A DNA stretch of 64,000 nt. Source: Caldilineaceae bacterium. Lineage in GTDB: Bacteria > Chloroflexota > Anaerolineae > Caldilineales > Caldilineaceae. A model generated the notes under the pieces. That model worked only from the letters and a program-made list of their open reading frames with translations. It ran no database searches and was not told the DNA's origin. The DNA is taken from NCBI GenBank assembly GCA_022827195.1, contig JAJDTL010000038.1:18153-82152 (forward strand), in the 5' to 3' direction. Of the stretch, positions 44,480 to 54,344 are shown piece by piece. Position numbers and translations under genes: made by a program. The stretch's first letter is position 1, and each line of letters begins with the position of its first letter.

Positions 44480-45148
44480 CTACTCCGTCCCTTCGAACTC
44501 TGCGCGCAGCGCCTCATACTCGGCCGGCAAATCCATATCCCGGCGCACACTGTCTCCCTTAACATTCACGTATACGATCTCTTCGGCGTGACCGTTCAGC
44601 AGGTCTCGCAGCGACTGCCCTTCCTTCATCCTAAGCAGATCTGCGAAGAGTCGACGCGGCAGAAACACCGGGTGGCCGCGCCGGCGATTGTGGCTGGGCA
44701 CCACGATCGAGTCGACATTCTCAGCCGCGCAGCCAATAATGCGCCGGACCACGGCGACGGGAATGTGCGGCTGGTCGCCCAGCGCCAGCAGCGATCCCCC
44801 GAGCGGCCGGTTTTCGCCCAGAAGCGCTTCAACGCCCACCTGGAAGGAACGCAGCATTTCGTTGCGCACGTAGTCGGGATTAAACACGACGCCGGCCGTT
44901 ACGCCAGCCAGGCGCTCAGCGATCTCCGCCCCCCTGTGCCCTACAACGACGAGCACCGGGGACGCCCCGCCGCCGATCAGCGCGTCGGCCGCCGCCTCGA
45001 TGACAGTGCTTCGGCCCCAAGGTAGCAGAGGCTTGAACCGGCCCATTCGGCGGCTGAACCCGGCCGCCGCGACCACCGCCGCCACACCCGGCGGCTGGGA
45101 GAGGGCCGTCTGCCTGGTCTCTGTCGGAAGATGGGAATCCTCCCTCAA
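44480..45148 (-). CDS. MocA/MobA-like molybdenum cofactor nucleotidyltransferase
   Basis: A 222-residue NTP-transferase of the MobA/MocA type, which adds CMP or GMP to molybdopterin for xanthine dehydrogenase-family enzymes. Motifs are 'VAAVVAAAGFSRRMGRFKPL' (nucleotide loop), 'LLALGDQPHIPVAVVRRII' (metal Asp) and 'SHNRRRGHPVFLPRRLF'. The start is taken as TTG 45148 with GGAGG five bases upstream, which gives the usual length; the frame runs on to 45463 but without homology. It is followed by the CoxI domain gene, a classic pair in CO/xanthine dehydrogenase maturation clusters. No structural enzyme genes are in the window. Confidence 0.82.
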   Translation of the reverse strand: MREDSHLPTETRQTALSQPPGVAAVVAAAGFSRRMGRFKPLLPWGRSTVIEAAADALIGGGASPVLVVVGHRGAEIAERLAGVTAGVVFNPDYVRNEMLRSFQVGVEALLGENRPLGGSLLALGDQPHIPVAVVRRIIGCAAENVDSIVVPSHNRRRGHPVFLPRRLFADLLRMKEGQSLRDLLNGHAEEIVYVNVKGDSVRRDMDLPAEYEALRAEFEGTE

Positions 45149-45401
45149 TTGGACCTCCGGAGCGACCTTATCCGACCGTCCGGCCTCCGCGCGCGGTGCC
45201 CTCAAACGGCCAAACGCTTCTTCAATCAGGCAAGTATACCACAGGAACCCCTTGAGGCTGCTTCGGCCTAAGGCTCGACCTCGGAATTCAGGCGTGTCGG
45301 CTCGCGAGTGAACCGATGCCATGCGCCAACAGTTTTCGGCATCCAGCTTCAGGGCTGTCGGCCTTCTTCCTTTTGGGATTTCGCCTGCGCAAAGAACGCA
45401 A

Positions 45402-45410
45402 TGATATAAT
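45402..45410 (+). promoter_or_regulatory. Extended -10 promoter placed for a leaderless transcript
   Basis: TGATATAAT ends only six bases before the ATG at 45417, so transcription should begin at or next to the start codon. The nine bases are identical to the promoters at 7776 and 15932. Confidence 0.65.
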
Positions 45411-45416
45411 TGTAGA

Positions 45417-46184
45417 ATGCCTAATCGTGTCTCTTCGTCGTCGGCCGGCGGTGCCAACGGCATGACCAGCCGGCGAAGATATGATCTGACAGCAGACCCT
45501 GTCTTTTACGTCACGCTGGGAATCTTTTGCTTTCTAACCACCTTTCTGCCCGCCTTTTTGGGACAGCCGAACCTTCTACCGGTCCTTCAGACTGTGGCAC
45601 TGACAGTTTTTCTGGCCATTCCGCTTCGGCGCGGGAGAATCTACAGAGGGGTCCTGGTCGTTTCGATATGGCTGCTGCTGCAGTTCCTGATCATGTCAAT
45701 TGGCACGACGCTCCTGCCGCGACCGTTTGACCGTGCAATTCACGACGGATTCAGCTACTACGAAACATTGCTGCTTTGGCTGCACTCTGGCGGGGGCCTG
45801 CAGGAGCCGGTTCTGGCAAGTCCGCTGGCGCGGCTGGGAGAGTTCATCCTCGTCCTGCTTGGCAGTCTTCTCACGGCCGGCCTGGTCGGTGTCTGGCTGC
45901 TTACGCGCGCAGTAAACGAGCTTGGCTTTGTGGTTGGCCTCATGGCGTCCGGCGGTCCCGCAACGCTTCTGGTCGGCTTGATGCCTTGGCGCGTAATGAC
46001 GATTGCCGGCCACGCCGGGCTCGTGGTTCTGCTGGCTCAGCCGCTTCTGACCAATAACTGGAGTCCAGCCTTCTACATCGGCAGGTATCGCCGGTTCACG
46101 GGACTCTCCATCATCCTGGTTGCACTGGGCCTTGTACTCGAATACACGATTCCCGGGCTCTGGAAGGGCGTTTGGGGCTACTGA
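45417..46184 (+). CDS. Hypothetical integral membrane protein
   Basis: A 255-residue protein with about six hydrophobic helices ('FYVTLGIFCFLTTFLPAFLG', 'GVLVVSIWLLLQFLIMSIG', 'GEFILVLLGSLLTAGLVGVW', 'AGHAGLVVLLAQPLL', 'GLSIILVALGLVLEYTIPGL'). I do not recognise the family. The ATG at 45417 has no ribosome site; the -10 box six bases upstream suggests leaderless translation from this codon. The alternative ATG 45462 also lacks a ribosome site. It precedes smc by 232 bases on the same strand; that gap holds nothing recognisable. Confidence 0.7.
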   Translation: MPNRVSSSSAGGANGMTSRRRYDLTADPVFYVTLGIFCFLTTFLPAFLGQPNLLPVLQTVALTVFLAIPLRRGRIYRGVLVVSIWLLLQFLIMSIGTTLLPRPFDRAIHDGFSYYETLLLWLHSGGGLQEPVLASPLARLGEFILVLLGSLLTAGLVGVWLLTRAVNELGFVVGLMASGGPATLLVGLMPWRVMTIAGHAGLVVLLAQPLLTNNWSPAFYIGRYRRFTGLSIILVALGLVLEYTIPGLWKGVWGY

Positions 46185-46416
46185 GCCCTCGACGAACCGG
46201 TCGGCTTCTGCAATCGTGGGTCGCATGCGAGGGCCGGACCAAACGGGCGCGGTCAATTCGCAATCGCGGCCAATGGCCGGATGCTAAGGCTTGCTCGACC
46301 CAATGTGCATATCCAGTCGCAGAATCGCAACTACACACTCTTGCCTGCGACGGGTCTTCCGAAAACGCTAGTCGCATCAAGTTAGCCGATTTGCGCTCAG
46401 TTGCGCGCCCCAACTT

Positions 46417-49400
46417 ATGCTGAGAGTCAAACGCGTACAGATCAAAGGGTTCAAGACGTTTGCACACGCCGCGGAGCTTGTCTTCGACCAGGGCATGACT
46501 GCGATCGTGGGGCCGAATGGCTGCGGCAAAAGCAACGTCGCAGACGCGGTGCGCTGGTGCCTGGGCGAGCAGAGTTTCGGCCTGCTGCGGTCGCGCAAGA
46601 CGGTCGACGTGATCTTTTCCGGCAGCGATAGGCGGGCCCGGCTGGGCATGGCTTCGGTCAGCCTCGTCCTGGACAACAGCGATGGCGAACTCAATATTGA
46701 CTTCAGCGAGGTTGAGATTACCCGCCGCGCCTACCGCGACGGGGACAACGAATACTTGCTGAACGGCCAGCGCGTTCGGTTGCAGGACATAACGCAGCTC
46801 CTGGCGCCGAGCGGTCTCGGAAATCGCGCCTACGTTGTGATCGGGCAGGGCTTGATCGACCGCGTACTGAGTCTTAAGCCGGAAGAGCGGCGCACCCTGT
46901 TCGAAGAGGCCGCCGGAATCACCGGTTACCAGCAGAAGAGGACTGTCGCGCTGCGACGGCTGGATGCAACCCAGCAGAACCTCGAACGAGTCTACGACAT
47001 CATTGCAGAGCTTGCGCCCCAGCTCAGATACCTGAAGCGCCAGGCCGAACGAGCCCGAGAACGCAGTCAGATTGAAGAGGACCTGGAGGGCCTTCTCCAT
47101 ACTTGGCACGGCTACCAATGGCATCGCGCGATCGACGGGCTCAATGAAGCACGGCAGAAGGCAGAGGTCGATCAGCGTTCCGCCGGGCTGCGCCGCGAAC
47201 GGCTGAACTCGATTCACAAGAACATAGATTCGCTGCGGTCCCGTCGGGCAGAGCTGCGGAGCAGAGTGGATGAACAGGAGAAGGTCGTCGGTGACCGTCG
47301 CAGGCAGCTGGATGAGGTTGGTCGGCGCCTGGCTGTTGCCGAAGAACGACTCCGCCAGCTTGTCGAACGTAGCGATGAATTGGCGGCGGACTGTGCCGAA
47401 CTGAAGGCGGGGCGCGAGGCCGGTCAGACTCGCCTCGTAGCTCTGCGCTCTGAGTTTGAAGAGGTCGAACCCCAGTGCCGGCGCGCTCTTCGCGCCGTCG
47501 AGCAGATTCAGGTCCGCCTCGCCGACCAGCAGCGGGACCGGCAGCAACGCGAGCAAAGCTGGCGCGAGTCCCAGGCGGCGCTCAACCGCATCGGGAGACA
47601 GATTGCCGAACGGCACAGCATGCTGGAGCAGATGGGAGAAAGGCTGTCCGCCGGCGCGGAAGCGCGTGACCGGTTGACAGCGGATCTTCAGACCCGACGC
47701 CAGGATGCCGAACGCGCAGAGGCCGCGCTGAGCAAGCAGGAGTCCGATACCGCCGCGCTCGACGCGCGGCTCAGCCTGAACCAGGCGCAGGCCGCGGAAC
47801 GGGCAGCTTCAGTTTCTACCCTGGAACGGTCGCTGCGCGAAGGGGAGGAGATCCACCAGCTGGCGGCAAGAAGGGTCGACCGGATGCAGGCCCGGCTTGA
47901 GTTGTTGCAGCGGCTTCGCAGCGAGAGCGCGGGATATGGCAGCGGCGTGCGCGCGGTCCTGCAGGCAGCCAGGGACGGCGGCCTGACCGGCATTCTCGGC
48001 ACAGTTGCTTCCCAGCTGGAAGTCGATCCCAGGCTGGAACGGGCGACCGAAGCCGCCCTCGGCGGGGCATTGCAAAACCTGATCGCCGAAACCTGGCGCG
48101 AAGCTCACGGCGCGATAGAGTTCCTGAAGCGTTCGCGCTCGGGGCGCGCAACCTTCCTGCCCTTGGACCGGCTGCGCTCGGACAGACCGATTCCCGCGCC
48201 CGACATTGACGGCATCGTAGGCAACGCGGCTGAGCTCGTCCGGTACAAGGACAATGTGAGTGCGGCGGTGAGGCAGCTCCTGCAACGTGTCTGGATTGCC
48301 GACGATCTGGCCGCAGCCCGCCGGGCCCTCGACGCGAGGCGCAGCACACATTCGGATACGGGTCGAAATGGGCGCGGGGCGGCAACCTTGCCGCTGCCGA
48401 CCGTCGTCACGCTGGAGGGAGAGATCATTCGGCCCAGCGGCGCGGTCACGGGCGGGGAGAGCAAGACCGGGCCGCCGGCCGCGTTGCTCGCCAGAGAACG
48501 TGAGGCCCGCGAGTTGCCTGCAGAGCTCGCCGCCGTGCGCGAAGAGGCCGAGACGGCCGCCGGCAGGACGCAGTCCTTGCGGAAGCAGATCGACGGCGAA
48601 AGGCGTGCGATGCTTGCCCTGGAGGAGGAGGAAAGGAAGCACCGCCAGCAAGCGCAAAAACTGCGGTCCTCTACGGAGCAGGCCCGGCTGCAGGCGGACC
48701 GGGCGCGGCAGGCGGTAGAGTGGCACGAGCGGATGCTCGAACAGTCCGGCAAAGACCTGGACGAGCTGAAGCCGCAGGTGGACGCTTTGCAAACCCAGTT
48801 GGAGACGGCGGCTGAGGAACGAAAAGCCGCCGCTCTTCGGGCTGGCCAGGCCGAAGCGGAAGCGACCCGGGCCCGCCCCGAGGAGCTGTTAAGCCAACTG
48901 GCCGACCTGCGCGCCGAAGCTGCGGCCGCCGAGGCACAGTTGAACAGCAAGCGTGCTCTCATCGAAGAGCAGGGAAGGACGCTGAAGCAGTTGGACAGCC
49001 AGTACCAGTCGAAGATCCACCGGTTGGAGAATCGGCAGCAGGAGGCCGGGCAACTTCGCAACCAGATCGATGAAGTCTCAGGCAATGAACGTGCCTATCA
49101 CAGCCAGCTGGCCAGACTCGAAGGCGTGCTGGGTCCCTGGGAGTCGAACCTGCGACTTCTGGCAAAGGAACAGGAGCAGGCGGAAAGCGAAGAGCGGGCG
49201 GTGCAGCAGTCTCTCGTGCAGGTAGAAGCCGCCTGGAACAGCTCCCGCCTCGCGCTGCAGCGCGCGGAAGACAGGCTGGACAGCCTGCGCCGGGAAATCC
49301 GCCAGGATTTCGGGCTGGCAGAGATGGCAGAGGCAGACGGTCTGGCCAATCAGCCGCCGCTTCCCTGGCACGCTCTCGTGGCCCAACTCCCGGTCGTCCA

Positions 49401-50112
49401 TCAGCTTCCTGCGAACCTCAGAGATGAGGTGAAAGAAACTCGCTCCCGCCTGCAGCGCTTAAGCAATGTCAACCCGGAGGCGCCTCGAGAGTACGAAAAA
49501 GCGGCAGACCGTTTCGGCTTCCTGCAAACGCAGTCGAAGGATCTGGAAGAAGCGGCCCGAGACCTCAGGAAGATCATCGGAGAACTGGACACGCGGATGG
49601 AAAGCGCTTTGCGGAGCACTTTCGATGCCGTCTCCAAAGAGTTTACGCGCTACTTCAAGCTGCTTCTGCCGGGCGGCCGGGCCGAGGTGAGAGTGACCGA
49701 CCCTGATGACATCCTGAATACTGGCATAGAGATCTTCGCTCGGCCCCCGGGCAAGCGGCCTCAAAGTCTGGACCTGCTTTCGGGCGGCGAACGTTCGCTG
49801 ACGGCCAGCGCCCTCGTCTTTGCCATTTTGCGCGTTAGCCCGACGCCTTTCTGCATTCTCGACGAAGTTGACGCCACGCTGGACGAGGCAAACGTGGACA
49901 GATTTCGAGACGCGCTGGAATCTTTGAGCGAACAGACCCAGTTCATCGTGATCACCCACAATCGACGCACGCTCGAGGGCGCGAATGCCATCTACGGCAT
50001 TACGATGGGCGACGACGGCGTCAGCCGGGTCATAAGTCTGCAGCTGGATGGCGATGAAATCGCTGAGGTCGCGGAGGAACCCCTGCAGCCGGCCGCAGCC
50101 GTAACGCTCTAG
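46417..50112 (+). CDS. smc: Chromosome segregation protein SMC
   Basis: A 1231-residue SMC ATPase that, with ScpA and ScpB, loops and organises the chromosome. The N-terminal head has Walker A at residues 32-39 (GPNGCGKS). Coiled-coil arms run from about residue 170 to 500 and 690 to 1030, rich in Glu, Arg and Gln heptads. The hinge is about residues 500-685 ('[20 protein letters not shown]' ... '[20 protein letters not shown]'). The C-terminal head has the signature '[14 protein letters not shown]' and Walker B '[19 protein letters not shown]'. Length is within the family range. scpAB are not adjacent. A 501-codon open frame on the opposite strand of the N-terminal part is a shadow. Confidence 0.96.
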   Translation: MLRVKRVQIKGFKTFAHAAELVFDQGMTAIVGPNGCGKSNVADAVRWCLGEQSFGLLRSRKTVDVIFSGSDRRARLGMASVSLVLDNSDGELNIDFSEVEITRRAYRDGDNEYLLNGQRVRLQDITQLLAPSGLGNRAYVVIGQGLIDRVLSLKPEERRTLFEEAAGITGYQQKRTVALRRLDATQQNLERVYDIIAELAPQLRYLKRQAERARERSQIEEDLEGLLHTWHGYQWHRAIDGLNEARQKAEVDQRSAGLRRERLNSIHKNIDSLRSRRAELRSRVDEQEKVVGDRRRQLDEVGRRLAVAEERLRQLVERSDELAADCAELKAGREAGQTRLVALRSEFEEVEPQCRRALRAVEQIQVRLADQQRDRQQREQSWRESQAALNRIGRQIAERHSMLEQMGERLSAGAEARDRLTADLQTRRQDAERAEAALSKQESDTAALDARLSLNQAQAAERAASVSTLERSLREGEEIHQLAARRVDRMQARLELLQRLRSESAGYGSGVRAVLQAARDGGLTGILGTVASQLEVDPRLERATEAALGGALQNLIAETWREAHGAIEFLKRSRSGRATFLPLDRLRSDRPIPAPDIDGIVGNAAELVRYKDNVSAAVRQLLQRVWIADDLAAARRALDARRSTHSDTGRNGRGAATLPLPTVVTLEGEIIRPSGAVTGGESKTGPPAALLAREREARELPAELAAVREEAETAAGRTQSLRKQIDGERRAMLALEEEERKHRQQAQKLRSSTEQARLQADRARQAVEWHERMLEQSGKDLDELKPQVDALQTQLETAAEERKAAALRAGQAEAEATRARPEELLSQLADLRAEAAAAEAQLNSKRALIEEQGRTLKQLDSQYQSKIHRLENRQQEAGQLRNQIDEVSGNERAYHSQLARLEGVLGPWESNLRLLAKEQEQAESEERAVQQSLVQVEAAWNSSRLALQRAEDRLDSLRREIRQDFGLAEMAEADGLANQPPLPWHALVAQLPVVHQLPANLRDEVKETRSRLQRLSNVNPEAPREYEKAADRFGFLQTQSKDLEEAARDLRKIIGELDTRMESALRSTFDAVSKEFTRYFKLLLPGGRAEVRVTDPDDILNTGIEIFARPPGKRPQSLDLLSGGERSLTASALVFAILRVSPTPFCILDEVDATLDEANVDRFRDALESLSEQTQFIVITHNRRTLEGANAIYGITMGDDGVSRVISLQLDGDEIAEVAEEPLQPAAAVTL

Positions 50113-50225
50113 GCCGGATGCTAAAGGCAGCACCGGCCGAATCGGCATTCCCGGCAGGCTCCGGATCGGCAATGCACTTGCGAGGCGCGCTGCGTTTCCT
50201 TGACGCGCGTCACGCGCCCTGGATC

Positions 50226-50253
50226 TTGCCTGCCGAAAAGGAAGCAGTATAAT
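50226..50253 (+). promoter_or_regulatory. Promoter candidate for the DUF4399-repeat cytochrome gene
   Basis: TTGCCT (50226-50231), a 16-base spacer and a consensus TATAAT (50248-50253). It lies 90 bases upstream of the ATG at 50344 and inside the longer open frame that begins at 50200, which argues against that earlier start. Confidence 0.55.
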
Positions 50254-50343
50254 TCTATCGAACAATTTCAGCTGGACCGGATCCGCAAATGGGCCCGCTC
50301 GGCCTACTTGTCGCCGGAACAGCAACGCATACGGAGCGTGCCG

Positions 50344-53031
50344 ATGGACAGAGTGCACCCGCTGATCAAAGTCGGTGGCCCAATTCTGGGTCTTCTTATC
50401 CTGGTCTATGTGATCAACGCCGGCGTTGACGCCTTCCGGGCCGACCAAAAGGCGGCCAGGGATGCCGAACGCGAAGCGATGCTGGCCGCGGCGGAAGCCG
50501 ATCAGGACCAGGAGGCGGCGGTCGAGACCGATTCGGCTACTGCAACTGGCGAGTCTGATTCGGCCGATTCGGAAGCGGCGCCCGCTGAGGTAGAGGAGCC
50601 AGTGGTCTACTTCCGCCAACCGACCACTAACGCCATCGTGCCGCCCACTTTCAAGGTGAAGATGGGGGCTGAGGGCCTGGTGATCGAACCTTCCGGCGAA
50701 GTCAGGGCGGGTGCGGGGCACATGCACATCCTCGTCGATACCGGGTTCATACCCCCCGGGTCTGTCATTCCATCAGATGACCAGCATCTTCACTTTGGCG
50801 ACGGCGCCCTTGAGGCCGAACTGTCGCTGTCGCCCGGTGAGCATACACTCTATCTGCAGTTCACCGACGGCGCACACACAGGGCTCGAGGGCGACCAGTA
50901 TCGCGACATGATCATCGTGTTTGTTGAGGAAGACGCACCTGCACAGTCGGTCGCCTTCTTCGAGCCCCTGGACGGCGCTACGGTCTCCTCTCCGGTCCAA
51001 GTCGTGATGGCTGCAACCGGCCTGGTCGTCGAACCTTCTGGCGAACTGAATGACGGCGCGGGGCACTTCCACATCCTGGTCAATACCGACTTCGTTCCGA
51101 CCGGCGAAGTCATCCCCACCGATGATCAGAATCGCCACTACGGCAAAGGCCAGACCACCGCCTCGCTCGAGCTCCCACCCGGCGAACATACGCTGCGGCT
51201 TCAGTTCGCCGACGGCGCGCACACTGCGCTCGAGGGCGACGCCTACCGGGACACCATCACCATCATCGTCGCCGAGGGCGCGCAGGCACCGTCGGTTCGC
51301 TTTGCCGGGCTCGCCGACGGCGCCACCGTTTCCTCTCCCTTCGAAGTGACGATGGAGGCGACCGGTCTCGTTGTCGAGCCGTCGGGCGAGATCAACGAAG
51401 GCGCCGGACACTTCCATATTCTGGTCGATACCCCCTTTGTCGACGCCGGCGCGGTCATCCCCACCGATGAAGCGCATCTCCATTACGGCCAGGGGCAGAC
51501 CACCGCCTCGCTCGATCTCCCGCCCGGCGAACACACGCTGCGGCTGCAGTTCGCCGACGGCGCACACATCGCGCTCGAGGGCGACGCCTATCGGGACACG
51601 GTCACCGTCATCGTTGCCGTGGGCGCGCAGACTCCGTCTGTGCGCTTTGCAGGGCTGACCGACGGCGCAATCGTTACCTCCCCCTTCGAGGTGGGCATGG
51701 TGGCGACCGGACTTGTCGTCGAGCCTTCCGGCGAGATCAACGAAGGCGCCGGACACTTCCATATTCTAGTCGATACACCGTTTGTCGACGCCGGCTCGAT
51801 CATCCCCACCGATGATGCGCATCTCCACTACGGAAAAGGGCAGACGACCGCCTCGCTCGATCTCCCGCCCGGCGAACATACTTTGAGGCTTCAGTTCGCC
51901 GACGGTGCACACACCGCGCTCGAGGGCGAAGCTTACCGGGACACCGTCACCGTTATCGTCGCGGAAGGGGCGCAAACTCCTTCGGTGCGCTTTGCCGGGC
52001 TTGCCGACGGCGACACTGTCACTTCTCCTTTCGAGGTGGGCATGGAGGCGACCGGCCTTATCGTCGAGCCTTCCGGTGAGATCAACGAAGGCGCCGGACA
52101 CTTCCATATTCTGGTCGATACCCCGTTTGTCGACGCCGGCTCGATCATCCCCACCGATGATGCGCATCTCCACTACGGCAAAGGGCAAACGACCGCCACG
52201 CTCGAGCTCCCGCCCGGCGAGTACACGCTGCGGCTGCAGTTCGCCGACGGCGCACACACCGCGCTCGAGGGCGACGCCTACCGGGACACCGTCACCATTT
52301 TCGTTGCCGAGGGCGCGCAGACTCCTTCGGTTCGCTTTGCCGGGATTGCCGACGGCGACACCGTCACATCTCCCTTCGAGGTGACGATGGAGGCGACCGG
52401 CCTCATCGTCGAGCCTTCCGGCGAGATCAACGAAGGCGCCGGACACTTCCATATTCTGGTCGATACACCGTTTGTCGACGCAGGAGTCGTCATCCCCACC
52501 GACGAAGAGCACCTCCACTACGGTCAGGCGCAGACGACCGCAACGCTCGAACTCGCGCCGGGTGAACACACGCTGCGGCTGCAGTTCGCCGACGGCGCAC
52601 ACATCGCACTCGAAGGCGAGGCCTATCGGCATGAAATAACCGTCTTCGTGTCGACAGAAGACGGAGAGGAGGCGGACGAACAGTCCTCTCTCGACCCGCT
52701 GCCGGCGGCCACAAGGGACCTCGCCATTGCCGCCATGACGGAAACAGGCTGCAACAGTTGCCACGTCACGCCTGGTTTGCCCGAAGTTGACGCTGCCATG
52801 CTCGGTCCCGACCAGACCTTCATGGGGGATGTAGCGGCCACCCGCCGGGAAGGGTATACGGCGGCGGAGTACATTCGTGAATCGATCGTGGACCCGAGCG
52901 CGTTCGTCGTAGAGGAGTGTCCCCTGGGCCAGTGCCTCGAGGTAATGCCGGCGAACTACGGAGACCTCTTTAGCGAGGAAGAGTTGAACGCGGTCGTTGA
53001 CTACCTGTTGAGCCTCAAGGCCGAGCAGTAG
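50344..53031 (+). CDS. Membrane-anchored protein with six DUF4399-like repeats and a C-terminal cytochrome c domain
   Basis: An 895-residue protein. One N-terminal membrane helix ('VGGPILGLLILVYVINAG', about residues 9-26) is followed by an acidic Ala/Glu/Asp-rich linker, then six tandem 115-residue modules, then a cytochrome c domain. Each module has the DUF4399-like core 'GLVVEPSGEINEGAGHFHIL' and ends with 'GEHTLRLQFADGAH'. The haem site is C803-N-S-C806-H807, with a likely axial Met near residue 868 ('LEVMPANYGD') and two more Cys in 'EECPLGQCLE'. The anchor and c-type haem place it outside the membrane. DUF4399 modules are secreted beta-domains of unknown ligand. ATG 50344 is preferred because a promoter lies at 50226-50253. 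A role as a surface electron-transfer or redox-sensing protein is an inference. Confidence 0.85.
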   Translation: MDRVHPLIKVGGPILGLLILVYVINAGVDAFRADQKAARDAEREAMLAAAEADQDQEAAVETDSATATGESDSADSEAAPAEVEEPVVYFRQPTTNAIVPPTFKVKMGAEGLVIEPSGEVRAGAGHMHILVDTGFIPPGSVIPSDDQHLHFGDGALEAELSLSPGEHTLYLQFTDGAHTGLEGDQYRDMIIVFVEEDAPAQSVAFFEPLDGATVSSPVQVVMAATGLVVEPSGELNDGAGHFHILVNTDFVPTGEVIPTDDQNRHYGKGQTTASLELPPGEHTLRLQFADGAHTALEGDAYRDTITIIVAEGAQAPSVRFAGLADGATVSSPFEVTMEATGLVVEPSGEINEGAGHFHILVDTPFVDAGAVIPTDEAHLHYGQGQTTASLDLPPGEHTLRLQFADGAHIALEGDAYRDTVTVIVAVGAQTPSVRFAGLTDGAIVTSPFEVGMVATGLVVEPSGEINEGAGHFHILVDTPFVDAGSIIPTDDAHLHYGKGQTTASLDLPPGEHTLRLQFADGAHTALEGEAYRDTVTVIVAEGAQTPSVRFAGLADGDTVTSPFEVGMEATGLIVEPSGEINEGAGHFHILVDTPFVDAGSIIPTDDAHLHYGKGQTTATLELPPGEYTLRLQFADGAHTALEGDAYRDTVTIFVAEGAQTPSVRFAGIADGDTVTSPFEVTMEATGLIVEPSGEINEGAGHFHILVDTPFVDAGVVIPTDEEHLHYGQAQTTATLELAPGEHTLRLQFADGAHIALEGEAYRHEITVFVSTEDGEEADEQSSLDPLPAATRDLAIAAMTETGCNSCHVTPGLPEVDAAMLGPDQTFMGDVAATRREGYTAAEYIRESIVDPSAFVVEECPLGQCLEVMPANYGDLFSEEELNAVVDYLLSLKAEQ
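50596..52665 (+). repeat. Six 345-base in-frame tandem repeats
   Basis: Repeat boundaries fall exactly every 345 bases (for example 50941, 51286, 51631, 51976, 52321). Units 3-6 are nearly identical at DNA level over long stretches, while units 1 and 2 are more diverged. This points to recent duplication or gene conversion and makes the region prone to copy-number change and to short-read assembly collapse. Confidence 0.9.
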
Positions 53032-53070
53032 GCCCAGGAATCCCGGACAGACTTCCCAGCAGACAAAGAA

Positions 53071-53097
53071 CTCCCGGCACAATAAGTGTGCCGGGAG
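53071..53097 (+). terminator. Transcription terminator hairpin after the repeat-cytochrome gene
   Basis: A perfect 11-base-pair stem (CTCCCGGCACA/TGTGCCGGGAG) with a five-base loop ATAAG lies 39 bases after the stop codon. There is no T tract after it on the plus strand, so it may work as a strong pausing hairpin, serve as a bidirectional stop between convergent genes, or act by stabilising the 3' end. Confidence 0.65.
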
Positions 53098-53133
53098 CAT
53101 GAGACCGGGCTGAGTTGTGGGGCTTGCTGCCAA

Positions 53134-53358
53134 CTATCCCGCCATAATGACGAGGAAAAGTACCCAGAAGAAACTAATCGAGCTGATAATGCTCACCGCC
53201 ATGGCCAGGAAGAATCTCGGGCCGAAATGCTGTCGCATGCGACGAATGGGCTGCCACTTTACCGGCAGAAACTTTCGCGCCTTGACCGGCAGCAACGAAC
53301 CAGAGCGGCCTGCTGATTTCTTGGGGGCGTATCGGGGGACTGCGGCTTCGAAGGTCAT
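53134..53358 (-). CDS. Small single-pass membrane protein (74 aa)
   Basis: A small basic protein with one C-terminal membrane helix ('FFLAMAVSIISSISFFWVLF', about residues 50-70). The N-terminal 45 residues are rich in Lys, Arg and Pro ('KARKFLPVKWQPIRRMRQH'), so it should sit in the inner membrane with the basic part inside. The start ATG 53358 is chosen for its GAGAGGAG ribosome site, and a good promoter lies just upstream. I do not recognise the family. Confidence 0.7.
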   Translation of the reverse strand: MTFEAAVPRYAPKKSAGRSGSLLPVKARKFLPVKWQPIRRMRQHFGPRFFLAMAVSIISSISFFWVLFLVIMAG

Positions 53359-53410
53359 GGTTGCGCTCCTCTCTTGGTGGGCCTCCATGCGACCTGCTGA
53401 ACTATGACCT

Positions 53411-53439
53411 ATTATACACGGAATGGTCCCGCTTGTCTA
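53411..53439 (-). promoter_or_regulatory. Sigma70-type promoter of the small membrane protein gene
   Basis: Minus-strand -35 TAGACA (53434-53439), a 17-base spacer and consensus -10 TATAAT (53411-53416). It gives a leader of about 45 bases before the ATG at 53358. Confidence 0.7.
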
Positions 53440-53594
53440 TAGCTTTTTTGTACCACATTAGCGAAGGGGGTGCAAATTGGGTTTTGGCAGGCAAAAACAT
53501 TGCGGAATTGTCCGAACAGGGGCCGGCTCGATGCGAAACCAAGTCCATGAAGCATACACGTCTCTCAAGCCGGGCTCGGCCGGCGGCTGTAGTC

Positions 53595-53906
53595 TTAGAG
53601 CGGCCAGAGATCCTCTTCTTCCGACAGATCGTCTTCTTCGTCGTCGAATTCGGGATCGCCGTCGTCGATGCTGTAGCGACTTTCGTCCAGGTCGTCTTCG
53701 AAAATCGACTCCTCGTCGACCCATTCCAGGTCCGATTCGTCTTCGTTGTCCTCAGCTTTTCCTGCGACCGCCGCCTCTTCAGGCAGTTCCATTTCGTCGA
53801 AAGTCATGCAGGACAGGGACAAAGGGTCCAGCTCAATCTCGTCGGCGTCGCACCAGCCGTTGAGCCAAAAACTGCATCGCTTCTGAGGGCAACGAACCCG
53901 AATCAT
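53595..53906 (-). CDS. Small acidic protein with a four-Cys N-terminal cluster (103 aa)
   Basis: A 103-residue protein with two parts. The first 35 residues carry Cys in 'MIRVRCPQKRCSFWLNGWCD' plus 'LDPLSLSCMTF', a C-x4-C-x7-C-x13-C pattern that could bind zinc or an iron-sulfur cluster. The rest is extremely acidic ('IDDGDPEFDDEEDDLSEEED') and probably disordered. The start ATG 53906 follows AGAAGGA; a GTG five codons earlier is possible. No known family is recognised. The acidic tail could interact with basic proteins or mimic nucleic acid, but this is speculation. Confidence 0.65.
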   Translation of the reverse strand: MIRVRCPQKRCSFWLNGWCDADEIELDPLSLSCMTFDEMELPEEAAVAGKAEDNEDESDLEWVDEESIFEDDLDESRYSIDDGDPEFDDEEDDLSEEEDLWPL

Positions 53907-54344
53907 CCGTTTCCTTCTCACGTATCAAACCAGTTGGGCGCCGCAATGCCCGGAGTGGCAGGCAGCGACGCCCAATATCGGCATCTGAGTGCTTTTGAGT
54001 ATAGCAAGTTATTTTGCATCGTCAACCGTTTGCGCGAATTTTGTTACATTTCTGTAAGACTTTGAGGACGGCCTGGCCGCAGCTCCCGCTTCTTCAAATG
54101 GGCAGACGGCAGGCGACCGGGGCCCGGGCGGCTCGCTCTCACTCCTGTAAATCAGCCCAAGTCGGTTCGCGGGAAGTTACGTTGAAGGTAGGATTGGGGC
54201 GAAGCGAAAAACGACTTCCAGGCAGGCGCCCGCAATAGAACGTTAAGAATCCTTCGTCCGGCTCCTGCGTACTGTATTGTAAGAGCTTTCCCGTCCGGCT
54301 GACGCACAGCAGCGAATTCAGCCCTCAACGTCAAGGCATCGCAC

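Noticed and set aside
46111..47616. 501-codon open frame on the minus strand
   Set aside because: It lies opposite the N-terminal part of smc, has no recognisable domain, and GC-rich coding DNA commonly leaves long antisense frames.
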